Below, piece by piece: positions 1-9,845 of a DNA stretch of 64,000 nucleotides. Positions within the stretch are counted from its first letter, which is position 1; each line of letters begins with the position of its first letter. Made by a program: the position numbers and the translations under genes. The notes under the pieces are model-generated. The model was not told where the DNA came from. It saw only the letters and a program-made list of their open reading frames with translations, and searched no databases. Source of the DNA: Streptomyces durmitorensis (GTDB lineage: Bacteria; Actinomycetota; Actinomycetes; Streptomycetales; Streptomycetaceae); NCBI RefSeq assembly GCF_023498005.1, contig NZ_CP097289.1:2046001-2110000 (forward strand), read 5' to 3'.

Positions 1-2095
1 CGAGAAATCCGGTGGTGTGCCCGCAGGACCGCAGCGCCGCGGTGATGCGGGCCTTGTGCTCGGGGGTGCAGCGGGCGAAGACGGTGGTGCGCCGTGCGGT
101 CTCGGCGAGTTCGGCGTCGGTGAGGGTGTCGAGGCGGTTGGCGGTCAGGACCTGGCCGGAGCCGATCCCCAGCTCCCGGCAAGCCCGCGCCGCCGTCCCC
201 GGATGGTCGCCGGTGAGGATCTTGACCGTGATGCCGCTCGCCGCGAGGTCGCGCAGGGCGGTGGCCGCGGTCGGGGCGAGCGCGTCCCGCAGGGTGAGGA
301 AGCCGCGGAAGGTCAGACCGCGTTCGTCGGCCGGGGTGTAGGCGCGGGTGCGGGCGGGCCGCTCCGCGGTGGCGACGGCGAGGACCCGCAGGCCGCTGTC
401 CGCCTCGTCGGCGGCGACGGCCAGCAGCCTCGCGCGTTCGCCGTCCCCCAGCGCACAGCGTTGCAGTACGTCCTCGGCGGCGCCCTTGACCACGAGCGTG
501 TGGGTGCCGAGGCTGCCGGGGCGGCGTACGACGGCGGTGGCGATGCGGCGTACGGAATCGAAGGGCAGCGCCGCCACCCCGTCGTACCGCAGGGCTTCGT
601 CCTCGTCCACGGCGTCGAGGACCGCGTCGTCGAGCGGGTCGGGGGCGGGCAGCTCGGCGAGCTGGAGCGTCCACCAGGAGTTGACCGCGGCCCAGTGCAG
701 CGCTTCGGGCGCCGCGCCCCCGTCGGCGCCCAGGGCGCGGTCGAGCACCGGCCGGTCCTCGGTGAGCGTGCCGGTCTTGTCCAGGCACAGCACGTCGACG
801 GCGCCTAGGTCGTGCAGCGCGGGCAGCCGTTTGACGATCACCCCGTGCGTACGGGCCAGGAGCGAGGCCCCGCGCGCCAGGCAGGTGGTGACGATGACCG
901 GCAGCATCTCCGGCGTCAGGCCGACCGCCACGGCGACCGCGAACGGCAGGGTCTCGAGGCCGCGCCCGCGCAGGGCGGCGTTGGCCATCAGGACGAGCGG
1001 CGGGGTCAGCAGCATGAACCGGATGAGGACCCATGAGATGCCGTGCACGGAGCGATCGAAGGCACTCGGCCCGCGCCACCCCGGAAGCCCGCGCTGCCCC
1101 GCCGGCCCGCGCTGCTCCGACTGCCCGCGCCTCCCCACCAGCCCGCGCCCCGCCGGCCCGCGCTGCTCCGACTGCCCGCGCCTCCCCACCAGCCCGCGCT
1201 GCCCCGCCAGCCCGCGCTGCCCCGCCAGCCCCCGCCTCTCCGCGAAGCCGAGGCCGTGCGCCGCGGCGAACCGGGTCCGCTCCCCCGTCGCGACGACCAC
1301 CGCGGTGCCACTGCCCGAGGCGACGCTGCTGCCCTGGAAGCAGAGATGAGGCTGCTCGAAGGCGCCTTCGGGGCGTCGCGGGTCCGGCACATCGGCGGCA
1401 GCCTTGGGCACCGGCGCCGACTCCCCCGTCAGTGCGGCCTGGCGCACACCGAGTCCGCTCGCGCACAGCAGCCGTACGTCGGCGGGGACGAGGTCACCAG
1501 GGCCGAGCCGCACCACGTCGCCAGGCACCAGCTCCTCGACCGGGATCTCCCGCTCCTGGGGGTCCCCGTCCCGTTCCGCGCGGCGCAGCACGGTCGCGGT
1601 GGTGGCCACCAGTGCCCGGAGCGCGGCCATGGACCGGTCGGCCCGGTGCTCACCGGACGTCCGCAGCACCCCGCTGACGACGACCAGGCACAGGATCACG
1701 CAGGCTGTGCCCCACGACGCGACGGTGGCCGACACCAGGCCGAGGCAGAGCAGCACCGCCGTGAACGGATCCCGCAGGCTGCGGCCGAAGAGCCGAGCCC
1801 AAGACACCGCACGCCGGTCGGGAAGGGTGTTCTCGCCGAACCGGGCGACGCGCCGCTCGGCCTCCTCGTCCGTCAGGCCGCGCGGGCCACTGTCCACACG
1901 GCGCAGCACTTCGAGCGAGGTGAGCCCACTGGCTGCGGCCTCTGGCCCGAAGGGGTCCGGCCCGAAGGTTTCCGGACCGAAGGATTCAGGCGCGGAGGAT
2001 TCAGGCGCGGAGATCTCAGGAACCAAGGTCTCAGGCGCCGAGGCCGCGGAGCCGTCGCCCGGGAGCCTCCGCAGCGCGGTCGGAGCGAACGGCAC
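1..2095 (-). CDS. Magnesium-type (MgtA-like) P-type ATPase, C-terminus cut by window edge
   Basis: This is a membrane ATPase that would import divalent cations, most likely Mg2+. The frame stays open from a GTG at 2095 to the left edge, about 698 residues. After a Pro/Glu-rich start comes the N-terminal motif GLTDEEAERRVARFGENTLP, then the actuator domain. The P3B-type signature GLTPEMLPVIVTTCLARGA precedes the phosphorylation site DKTGTLT (Asp about 439), and the ILTGDHPGT hinge is near residue 630. The GDGVNDAPA segment and last helices lie outside the window. Odd features are a collagen-like insertion at residues about 286-345 and a repetitive N-terminal linker. The start is uncertain. The GTG overlaps the end of the upstream ArsR gene, so the two are probably co-transcribed. 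Confidence 0.88.
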   Translation of the reverse strand, partial: MPFAPTALRRLPGDGSAASAPETLVPEISAPESSAPESFGPETFGPDPFGPEAAASGLTSLEVLRRVDSGPRGLTDEEAERRVARFGENTLPDRRAVSWARLFGRSLRDPFTAVLLCLGLVSATVASWGTACVILCLVVVSGVLRTSGEHRADRSMAALRALVATTATVLRRAERDGDPQEREIPVEELVPGDVVRLGPGDLVPADVRLLCASGLGVRQAALTGESAPVPKAAADVPDPRRPEGAFEQPHLCFQGSSVASGSGTAVVVATGERTRFAAAHGLGFAERRGLAGQRGLAGQRGLVGRRGQSEQRGPAGRGLVGRRGQSEQRGPAGQRGLPGWRGPSAFDRSVHGISWVLIRFMLLTPPLVLMANAALRGRGLETLPFAVAVAVGLTPEMLPVIVTTCLARGASLLARTHGVIVKRLPALHDLGAVDVLCLDKTGTLTEDRPVLDRALGADGGAAPEALHWAAVNSWWTLQLAELPAPDPLDDAVLDAVDEDEALRYDGVAALPFDSVRRIATAVVRRPGSLGTHTLVVKGAAEDVLQRCALGDGERARLLAVAADEADSGLRVLAVATAERPARTRAYTPADERGLTFRGFLTLRDALAPTAATALRDLAASGITVKILTGDHPGTAARACRELGIGSGQVLTANRLDTLTDAELAETARRTTVFARCTPEHKARITAALRSCGHTTGFL
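1045..1250 (-). repeat. Collagen-like tandem repeat inside the P-type ATPase
   Basis: The DNA contains two adjacent copies of a 51-bp unit encoding RGLVGRRGQSEQRGPAG, flanked by shorter GLAGQR and GQRGLPG units. Most of the stretch reads as Gly-X-Y triplets rich in Arg and Gln. It lies where family members run directly from the actuator domain into the SAFDRSVHGISWVLIRFM segment before the next membrane helix. The reading frame is kept on both sides. Confidence 0.85.
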
Positions 2096-2432
2096 GGTCG
2101 GCTCGGTCGGAGCGGTCGGCTCGGTCGGACAGCTGTCCGACCATCAGCCGCACCACGGTCACCACGTCCGCGTCGTCGACGAAGTAGACCTGGCGTCGGC
2201 CCTCGCGCCGGGCCCGCACGAGTCCGGCAAGCTTCAGCTTCGTCAGATGCTGGCTGACCGCGGGCAGCGCACCGCCGACCCGCTCGGCGAGGCCCGTCAC
2301 GTCGCTCTCGCCCTGCGCGAGCGCCCACACGATGTGCAGCCGCGCGGAGGAGGCGAGCAGGCCGAAGGCCGCGGCCGCCTCGGCGAGAACCTCGGCCGGC
2401 GGATCGTCGAAGCCGGTGCCGCCTGTCGCCAC
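2031..2432 (-). CDS. ArsR/SmtB-family winged-helix repressor
   Basis: This 133-residue DNA-binding protein probably represses itself and the ATPase downstream. The winged helix runs from ASSARLHIVWALAQGESDV through LAERVGGALPAVSQHLTKLK to the wing VRARREGRRQVYFVDD. No Cys pair of the ArsR CVC type is visible, so the sensed ligand is unclear. The last 25 residues are an Asp-Arg repeat (SDRADRSDRADRAVRSDRA) outside the normal domain. The same bases, in another frame, may encode the start of the ATPase, so the two coding regions appear to overlap by about 65 bases. Family assignment is firm; the ligand is not known. Confidence 0.85.
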   Translation of the reverse strand: MATGGTGFDDPPAEVLAEAAAAFGLLASSARLHIVWALAQGESDVTGLAERVGGALPAVSQHLTKLKLAGLVRARREGRRQVYFVDDADVVTVVRLMVGQLSDRADRSDRADRAVRSDRAAEAPGRRLRGLGA

Positions 2433-2508
2433 GGTCGTCCTCCTCCGCCCTCCGCGCCCGGACTCGCGCGCACGAACGTCTCGTACGCAAGGGTCGCGAA
2501 GGCCCAGT

Positions 2509-4073
<1,565 letters not shown>

Positions 4074-4077
<4 letters not shown>

Positions 4078-4118
4078 GAGGCGGTCGGATCTGTCTGCGG
4101 CACACGTCCGAAATCCAT
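4074..4118 (-). CDS. Leader peptide ORF resembling the start of the LLM oxidoreductase
   Basis: An AAGGAG ribosome site precedes an ATG that opens a 14-codon frame, MDFGRVPQTDPTAS, ending in a TGA that overlaps the permease GTG. The LLM oxidoreductase encoded at 12603-13619 begins MDFGLVLQTDPPAS, so 11 of 14 residues match and both are starts. The short frame is probably the stump of a second copy of that gene which once preceded the permease. It may now act as a translationally coupled leader. Confidence 0.6.
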
Positions 4119-4135
4119 GCCCAGGCTCCTTACTC

Positions 4136-4170
4136 GGGTCAACGCGGGTCATCGCGGGTCAACTCAGGTC
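4136..4170. repeat. Four-copy 10-bp direct repeat upstream of the permease
   Basis: Four units ending GGGTC or AGGTC follow each other at exact 10-bp steps, the last degenerate. A second imprecise repeat of GTGGGGGCTG follows to about 4210. In the rest of the gap to 4440 I see no gene. The 10-bp spacing puts each unit on one face of the helix, which would suit a cooperative binding site, but simple repeat expansion explains it equally well. Confidence 0.6.
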
Positions 4171-4440
4171 AGGTACTGGTGTGGGGGCTGGCGTGGGGGC
4201 TGGTGTGAGGGCTGATGCCGGCGAGTGCTGGAGAGTCGTTCAGAGCCCGTCCTCCGCCAGTTTCCCCGACCGGCGGCGACGGCAATCCTGCTCCGGGTGA
4301 GCCATATCGCGCCAGCCGCGTACCCCAACTACCTTGTCCCTCATGATCAATCGTGGTTGGGCGCCGCCGTCGGGAGTCGCCGTCGGTACCACCCTCGTCA
4401 TCGGCGTCGGCGCCGATGACGGCATCGGGGAGGACGAGTC

Positions 4441-6486
4441 GTGAGCCACGGGAATCCGCAGCCCGTCCGCCACTCCGCGGACACGGACACGGACACGGAC
4501 GACGAGGCCGCGCTTCCTCGCCAGACGCGGCAACCGCCGCAGGGCGGCGGCCACATGGTCGTGTGCGGTGACGACGCACTCGCCGAACGCCTCGCCGCCG
4601 AGCTGCGCTCGGTGTACCGCGAGCAAGTGACGGTCGTCGTCCCCTCCGCGCCGCCGGTCGACGGCCCGCGGTCAGGACCGGCCCGGCGGGCGCGGGCCGT
4701 CGCCTTCCTGGGCCGGATGCAGGCCGTCATGGCGCGCGCGGCCGGTACGCCGGGCGGCAACGGGGACGGGGTGCCGCGGCCCGAGGTGCCTCGCGTCCTG
4801 GAGGCACCGGAGCCCGACGAGGCGGCCCTCGTCGAGGCGTGCGTCCACGAGGCTGCCGCGCTTGCGCTGGTGTACGACGACGACGAGACCAACATCCACG
4901 CGGCGCTCGTCGCCCGCCGTCTCAACCCCCGCCTGCGGATCGTGATCCGCCTCTACAACCGCAAGCTGGGCCAGCACTTGGAGGAGCTGCTCGACCAGGC
5001 CGCCGCGGTCGCGTCCCCCGGCCTTGATCCGGCGGAGGTGATCGCCTCCACCACTGTCCTGTCCGACGCCGACACCGCGGCTCCCGCCCTGGCCGCCACC
5101 GCGGTCGCCGGTACCAGCAAGGTGGTCCAGGCCGACGGCCTCCTCCTGCGCGCCGTGGAGCGGGACCCGCCGGGCCGCGGGCAGGTCGCCGACCCCGGCC
5201 TCTGCACGCTCGCCCTGCTCTCGTCGACCACCAACGACCCCGCGGGCGCGGAGGGTTCGGACGACGGCGGCCAGGACGGACCGCTGCTGCTGCCCGACGA
5301 CCGCACCGTCACGTCCGCCACCGGCAGGGGCACCGTGGTCCTCAAAGCCGTCTCGCACGCCGGGCCCGACCGGCCACCCGGCCGCCTCACCGGCCGCGGG
5401 CTTCCGCTCGGCTCACTCTTCTCGCCCCGGCTGCGCTGGTCGGTGGCCGGGCTCATGGCCTGTGTCCTCGGCCTCGCGGTGGCGAACTGGCTGACCAGCG
5501 ACGCCCACCCCCTGCACGCCGCGTATCTGACCCTGCTCGACCTGTTCGCCATCGACGACCCCGCGCTCGGCGAGTCCACCGCACGTCAGATCCTTCAACT
5601 CCTGTCCGGACTCGCCGGGTTGCTCCTCCTGCCGGTGCTGCTCGCCGCCGTCCTCGAGGCGCTGGGCACGTTCCGCACCGCCTCCTCCCTGCGCCGTCCG
5701 CCACGCGGTCTCTCCGGCCACGTGGTCCTGCTCGGCCTCGGCAAGATCGGCACCCGCGTCCTGGCCCGCCTCCGCGAACTCGGCATCCCCGTCGTGTGCG
5801 TGGAGGAGGATCCCGAGGCGCGCGGCATCCCGCTCGCCCGCCGGCTGCGCGTCCCCACGGTCGTCGGCGACGTCACGGACGAGGGCGTGCTGGAAGCCGC
5901 CAAGATCCACCGCGCGCACGCACTGCTCGCCCTCACCAGCGTCGACACCACGAACCTCGAAGCGGCCCTGTACGCCCGCTCGGTCAAGCCCAACGTGCGC
6001 GTGGCCCTCCGCCTCTACGACGACACGTTCGCCACCGCCGTCTACCGCACCCTGCGCGCCGCCCACCCGCAGGCCCTCACGCGCAGCCGCAGCGTCTCCA
6101 CCCTCGCCGCCCCCGCGTTCGCGGGAGCCATGATGGGGCGGCAGATCCTGGGCGCGATCCCCGTCGAGCGCCGGGTCCTGCTGTTCGCCGCCCTCGACGT
6201 CGCCGGGCACCGCCAGCTGGAGGGGCGGACGATCGCCGAGTCGTTCCGGCCCGGGGTCTGGCGGGTCATCGCCCTGGATTCCGCCGCGCCGGACGAGCGG
6301 CTGCCGGATCTGACGGCCTCCCGGTCGGACGACGGCAGCGACCAGCCGACGGGCCTCGTCTGGGACCTCCACCCGGGGTACGTCCTGCGCCCCCAGGACC
6401 GCGTCGTCCTGGCCGCGACCCGCCAGGGCCTGGCGGAACTCCTCGGCCGACGCACCCAGGCCCGGACGGGCCCTGCCGACGCGTAG
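4441..6486 (+). CDS. Two-RCK-domain (TrkA-N/KTN) membrane protein
   Basis: This 681-residue protein should bind a nucleotide and sense or gate monovalent cations. The first Rossmann-type domain begins HMVVCGDDALAERLAAEL near residue 38. Two hydrophobic segments follow near residues 335-355 and 378-402. A second, better preserved TrkA-N domain has GHVVLLGLGKIGTRVLARL and ends in a TrkA-C-like segment. The linker between the helices has no TVGYG-like selectivity filter, so this is not an obvious potassium channel and may be a regulatory partner. The N-terminus has an ADTDTDTDDE run encoded by a GGACAC repeat. The GTG at 4441 is the likely start. It stands alone, divergent from the permease. Confidence 0.75.
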   Translation: MSHGNPQPVRHSADTDTDTDDEAALPRQTRQPPQGGGHMVVCGDDALAERLAAELRSVYREQVTVVVPSAPPVDGPRSGPARRARAVAFLGRMQAVMARAAGTPGGNGDGVPRPEVPRVLEAPEPDEAALVEACVHEAAALALVYDDDETNIHAALVARRLNPRLRIVIRLYNRKLGQHLEELLDQAAAVASPGLDPAEVIASTTVLSDADTAAPALAATAVAGTSKVVQADGLLLRAVERDPPGRGQVADPGLCTLALLSSTTNDPAGAEGSDDGGQDGPLLLPDDRTVTSATGRGTVVLKAVSHAGPDRPPGRLTGRGLPLGSLFSPRLRWSVAGLMACVLGLAVANWLTSDAHPLHAAYLTLLDLFAIDDPALGESTARQILQLLSGLAGLLLLPVLLAAVLEALGTFRTASSLRRPPRGLSGHVVLLGLGKIGTRVLARLRELGIPVVCVEEDPEARGIPLARRLRVPTVVGDVTDEGVLEAAKIHRAHALLALTSVDTTNLEAALYARSVKPNVRVALRLYDDTFATAVYRTLRAAHPQALTRSRSVSTLAAPAFAGAMMGRQILGAIPVERRVLLFAALDVAGHRQLEGRTIAESFRPGVWRVIALDSAAPDERLPDLTASRSDDGSDQPTGLVWDLHPGYVLRPQDRVVLAATRQGLAELLGRRTQARTGPADA

Positions 6487-6490
6487 ACCG

Positions 6491-6566
6491 GCAGAAGAGC
6501 AGAAGGGCAGAGGGGCATAGAGGTAGAGGGGCATAGGGACAGAGGAACAGAGGGGCGGAACAGCAG
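6491..6566. repeat. Purine-rich imperfect repeat after the RCK gene
   Basis: The plus strand is nearly all A and G in loosely repeated AGAGGGGCATAG and GCAGAAG units, against a strongly GC-balanced background. No coding or terminator hairpin is apparent. Such a tract could form an unusual structure or a transcription pause. It lies between two same-strand genes. Confidence 0.6.
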
Positions 6567-6679
6567 ACCGGCATGAAAGAGCTCCAATGATTGCCGGATC
6601 ACGGCAATGTGCCCCATCTGCCCGGCATGCGACGATCCCCACCGCACCGAGACATCCGGCAAGTTGGGGAGGTGCTCCG

Positions 6680-7195
6680 GTGACTGTCTTTCTGGGTCTT
6701 GGCATCGCGGGAATCGCGCTGCTGGTCCTCTGCCTCGTCTTCGACGGGGTGCTTGAAGGGCTCTTCGACGGCGTGGGAGTGTTCGACGGGCTCTTCGAAG
6801 GGGTGCTGTCCCTTCCCGTGGTCGCCGGATTCGCGTCCATGCTCGGCTTCGGCGGCGCGATCGTGCTCGGCACGACCGGGCTCGGCGCCGGCGGCGCCAC
6901 CGCCGTCGGAGCGGCCGCCGGCGCGGGAGCGGGCTGGCTGACGTGGAAGTTCAGCCGCGCCCTGATGCGGGATCAGACCGCGGCCACGCCACGGGGCGAC
7001 GATCTCGTGGGCACCGCGGGGGCCGTGGTCACCGCGATCCCGGTCGGCGGCTACGGCGAGGTGCTGCTCCAACTGGCCGGTCAGCCGGTGAAGTTCGCCG
7101 CCAAGAGCGCCGTGGCCATCACCCGCGGCACGGAGATCTGGGTGGAGGCGGCACTGTCGCCGACCTCGGTCGCGGTCCGCCCCGTGCGGCGCTGA
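6680..7195 (+). CDS. NfeD-like membrane protein
   Basis: I place the start at GTG 6680 behind GGGGAGG, giving 171 residues. The first third is hydrophobic with a small repeated segment (FDGVLEGLFDGVGVFDGLFEGVL). A Gly/Ala-rich second membrane region follows, then a soluble C-terminal beta-rich domain with DDLVGTAGAVVTAIPVGGYGEVLLQL, the layout of NfeD-type OB folds. NfeD proteins are commonly encoded next to flotillins and act with them in membrane microdomains, and a flotillin gene follows here on the same strand. Family assignment rests on this pairing as well as on the sequence. Confidence 0.78.
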   Translation: MTVFLGLGIAGIALLVLCLVFDGVLEGLFDGVGVFDGLFEGVLSLPVVAGFASMLGFGGAIVLGTTGLGAGGATAVGAAAGAGAGWLTWKFSRALMRDQTAATPRGDDLVGTAGAVVTAIPVGGYGEVLLQLAGQPVKFAAKSAVAITRGTEIWVEAALSPTSVAVRPVRR

Positions 7196-7225
7196 CCACC
7201 GCACCGGCCTCCTTCACGCCCACGT

Positions 7226-7277
7226 ACAACCACGCCCGCGACAACCACGCCCGCGTACAACCACGCCTGCGTACAAC
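7226..7277. repeat. Three-copy 15-16-bp direct repeat
   Basis: Three near-identical units of ACAACCACGCCCGCG sit between the NfeD and flotillin genes, followed by a partial fourth. The 125-base gap holds no gene. The flotillin start ATG at 7321 follows a GGGGGG-rich ribosome site. Confidence 0.65.
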
Positions 7278-7320
7278 ATCACCGATCTGCCGCCCTCGGG
7301 GAGGCAGGGGGGAATTCACC

Positions 7321-8745
7321 ATGAGTCCAGTCCTGGCCGCCGTCATCGGAGTCGTCGTACTCCTCGTACTGCTCGCCCTCGTCGTCGTGACCCGCTACAA
7401 GGTCGCCGGGCCCAGCGAGGCCTTCATCGTGACCGGGCGGCGCGGCAAGAAGTCCACCGACCCCGACACGGGCCGGATCTTCACCGACAACAGCGGCCAG
7501 AAGGTCGTGGTGGGCGGCGGCGTGTTCGTCGTGCCGTTCGTCCAGCAGAAGTTCACGCTCGACCTCTCCTCGCGGCACATCCCGATCGCGGTGCGCGGCG
7601 CGGTCACGCTGCGCGGCGTGAAGGCCAACCTGGAGGGCGTCGCGATCGTCAAGGTCGGCGGCACCGAGGACTCCATACGCGCCGCGGCCCAGCGGTTCCT
7701 CGCCCAGCAGGGCGGCATCGTCGGCTTCACCCAGGAAGTGCTCTCCGGCGCACTGCGCTCCATCGTGGGCCGGATGTCGGTGGAGGACATCATCCGCGAC
7801 CGTGCCGCCTTCGCCGGGCAGGTCGCCGAGGAGGCCGAGGCCAGCCTGTCCGGGCAGGGCCTGGTGCTCGACGCCTTCCAGATCCAGGACATCACCACCG
7901 AGGGTTCCTACCTGGAGGACCTCGGCCGTCCCGAGGCCGCCCGAGCGAAGCAGGAGGCGGACATCGCCGAGGCCGTGGCCCGCCGCGCCGCCGAGCAGGC
8001 CAGGCTGAAGGCCGAGGAGGAGATCGCCGTCGCCCAGCGGACGTTCGCCCTCAAGCAGGCGGAGATCAAGGCCGAGACCGACGAGGCGTCCGCGCGCGCC
8101 GGGGCCGCGGGACCGCTCGCCGAGGCCGCCCGCCAGCAGGAGGTCCTCACCGAGCAGGAGAAGGTCGCCCAGCGGCAGGCCGCCCTGACCGACCGGGAGC
8201 TGGACACCAAGATCCGCAAGCCCGCGGACGCCGCCCGCTACCAGGCCGAGCAGGAGGCGGAGGCCCGCCGTGTCTCCCTGGTCAAGCAGGCCGAGGCCGA
8301 CGCCGACCGGGCCCGTCTGACCGGTGAGGGCGAGAAGGCGCAGCGTGCCGCGCTCGCCGATGCCGTACGCCTGGAGGGCGAGGCCGAGGCCGCCGCGATC
8401 GGCGCCAAGGGAGCCGCGGAGGCGGAGGCCATGCGCAAGAAGGCCGACGCGTTCGCTCAGTACGGCGACGCGGCGGTGTTGCAGATGCTCGTCGAGGTGC
8501 TGCCCAGCGTGGTGGCCAAGGCGGCCGAGCCGCTCAGCGCGATCGACAAGATGACCGTGATCTCCACGGACGGTGCGAGCCAGCTGTCGCGCACGGTCGC
8601 CGACAACGTCGCCCAGGGCGTCGAACTCCTCAGCTCCACCACGGGAGTCGACGTCGCCGAACTCCTCAAGGGCATCACGGGCGGCAAGCCCCTGGCGGGC
8701 GCGGCTCCCACCAAGCTCAACGGCAAGATCGACGTCACCGACTGA
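7321..8745 (+). CDS. Flotillin-like SPFH/band 7 protein
   Basis: This 474-residue protein should scaffold membrane microdomains. It begins with one transmembrane helix (residues 5-25). The SPFH domain follows (YKVAGPSEAFIVTGRRGKK to about residue 190, including LRSIVGRMSVEDIIRDR), then a long Ala/Glu/Lys-rich coiled coil (about 200-370) with the repeated EA-rich units typical of flotillins. The C-terminus includes QMLVEVLPSVVAKAAEPLSAIDKMTVI, a conserved flotillin segment. It follows the NfeD-like gene on the same strand across a 125-base gap, so the two are likely one unit or share regulation. Confidence 0.9.
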   Translation: MSPVLAAVIGVVVLLVLLALVVVTRYKVAGPSEAFIVTGRRGKKSTDPDTGRIFTDNSGQKVVVGGGVFVVPFVQQKFTLDLSSRHIPIAVRGAVTLRGVKANLEGVAIVKVGGTEDSIRAAAQRFLAQQGGIVGFTQEVLSGALRSIVGRMSVEDIIRDRAAFAGQVAEEAEASLSGQGLVLDAFQIQDITTEGSYLEDLGRPEAARAKQEADIAEAVARRAAEQARLKAEEEIAVAQRTFALKQAEIKAETDEASARAGAAGPLAEAARQQEVLTEQEKVAQRQAALTDRELDTKIRKPADAARYQAEQEAEARRVSLVKQAEADADRARLTGEGEKAQRAALADAVRLEGEAEAAAIGAKGAAEAEAMRKKADAFAQYGDAAVLQMLVEVLPSVVAKAAEPLSAIDKMTVISTDGASQLSRTVADNVAQGVELLSSTTGVDVAELLKGITGGKPLAGAAPTKLNGKIDVTD

Positions 8746-8747
8746 CC

Positions 8748-8795
8748 TCACGGGTCACAGGTCACGGCTCACAGGCCACAAGTCACAGGTCACAG
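8748..8795. repeat. GTCACA-rich direct repeat at a convergent gene end
   Basis: About six copies of (G/C)TCACAG or close variants follow one another between the flotillin stop and the convergent PucR-type gene, running into the end of the latter. No strong hairpin is visible, so this is not a standard terminator. Confidence 0.55.
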
Positions 8796-9845
8796 CGAGG
8801 TGGTCGGCCAGCCCAGCAGTCGGGCGCCGATCACCGCTGTCTGGAGGGTGTAGCGGTCCAGCGGGTCGGCGGGGTCGGACCCGGTGAGGGTGCGGACGCG
8901 CTCCAGGCGGTACGTCAGGGCTCGTACGCTCAGCGACAATTCCCGCGCCGCCTGGGCCGCCACGCACCCGGTGTCGAAGTAGGCGAACAGGGTCTCCAGC
9001 AGCGGCACGGCGCCGCCCCGCGCCTCTTCCAGGGGTCCGAGCGTGGTGAGCACCAGGTCCACCAGAGCCTGCCGATCACGGGCGAGGACGGGGAAGACCA
9101 GGAGGTCGGCGGCGCGCAGCACGGGCTCGTCGAAGCCCATGCGCGTCGCGAGCTCCAGCGTGCTGACGGCTTCTTCGTAGCTGTGGGCGATGCCTGCCGC
9201 GCCGGGCTGGGGCCGGCCGATGGCGATGCGGCCGCCGTCGGTGGCGGCGTAGGCCCGCTTGGCGAAGTGGTCGAGGACCTCGTCCTGATGGGCGGGGGCG
9301 ATGCACACGAGCCGCCCGTCCTTGGTGGTGAGCAGGATGTGGCGGTCGCCGAAGCGGCCGACGAGATCGCTCTCCACGTCCCGCGACACGGGGTCGGTCT
9401 CGTCATAGGCGTCAGGGCCCTCGGCCACGGCCACGGTGTGCGCGTGGGAGAGCCGCAGGCCGAATCGCTCGGCGCGCGCGGCGAGACGCCCCAGGTCCCC
9501 TCGGCCGTACAGCAGGTCGTCGATCAACTCACGCTGCGCGGCCTCCTCTTGGCGTACGACGAGCCGCTGCGCGTGTTCGTACCCCTCGGCGAAAGCGTCG
9601 ATGGCCTGCTCCGCGGTCGCGAGCAGATGGTCGGGATCGCCGGCCGCGGGCCGGTGGGCGCGGGTGGCGGCGAGGTGCTCGCGTATCAGGACGCGCCACG
9701 CGTATCCGGCGTGGGCGGCCTGCGCACCGAGCGCACGGCGTGACGTCAGCTCCTCACGGGTGAGGCGGCGGCCGGTCGCGGCGGCCCGAGTGAGGATGTC
9801 GGCGTAGCCGTCGAGCAGCCGCTCGGGAATCTCCTGGGCGGTCAT
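8790..9845 (-). CDS. PucR/CdaR-type helix-turn-helix regulator
   Basis: I start this 351-residue regulator at ATG 9845 (MTAQEIPERLLDGYADIL); the frame is open further upstream but loses coding character. The middle part resembles the GGDEF-like module of this family (LRLSHAHTVAVAEG and GRIAIGRPQPGAAGIAHSYEEAVSTLELA). The C-terminus is the PucR-type helix-turn-helix, LLETLFAYFDTGCVAAQAARELSLSVRALTYRLERVRTL without the conserved Asn that often precedes RTVxYRL. Members control purine, pyrimidine or proline catabolism. The pyrimidine operon 3 kb away is a possible target, but no adjacency proves it. Confidence 0.82.
   Translation of the reverse strand: MTAQEIPERLLDGYADILTRAAATGRRLTREELTSRRALGAQAAHAGYAWRVLIREHLAATRAHRPAAGDPDHLLATAEQAIDAFAEGYEHAQRLVVRQEEAAQRELIDDLLYGRGDLGRLAARAERFGLRLSHAHTVAVAEGPDAYDETDPVSRDVESDLVGRFGDRHILLTTKDGRLVCIAPAHQDEVLDHFAKRAYAATDGGRIAIGRPQPGAAGIAHSYEEAVSTLELATRMGFDEPVLRAADLLVFPVLARDRQALVDLVLTTLGPLEEARGGAVPLLETLFAYFDTGCVAAQAARELSLSVRALTYRLERVRTLTGSDPADPLDRYTLQTAVIGARLLGWPTTSL

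Noticed and set aside
4078..4152. ATG 4152 as the permease start
   Set aside because: The extra 25 residues come from a 10-bp DNA repeat and do not look like transporter sequence; GTG 4077 gives the usual family length. It remains possible.
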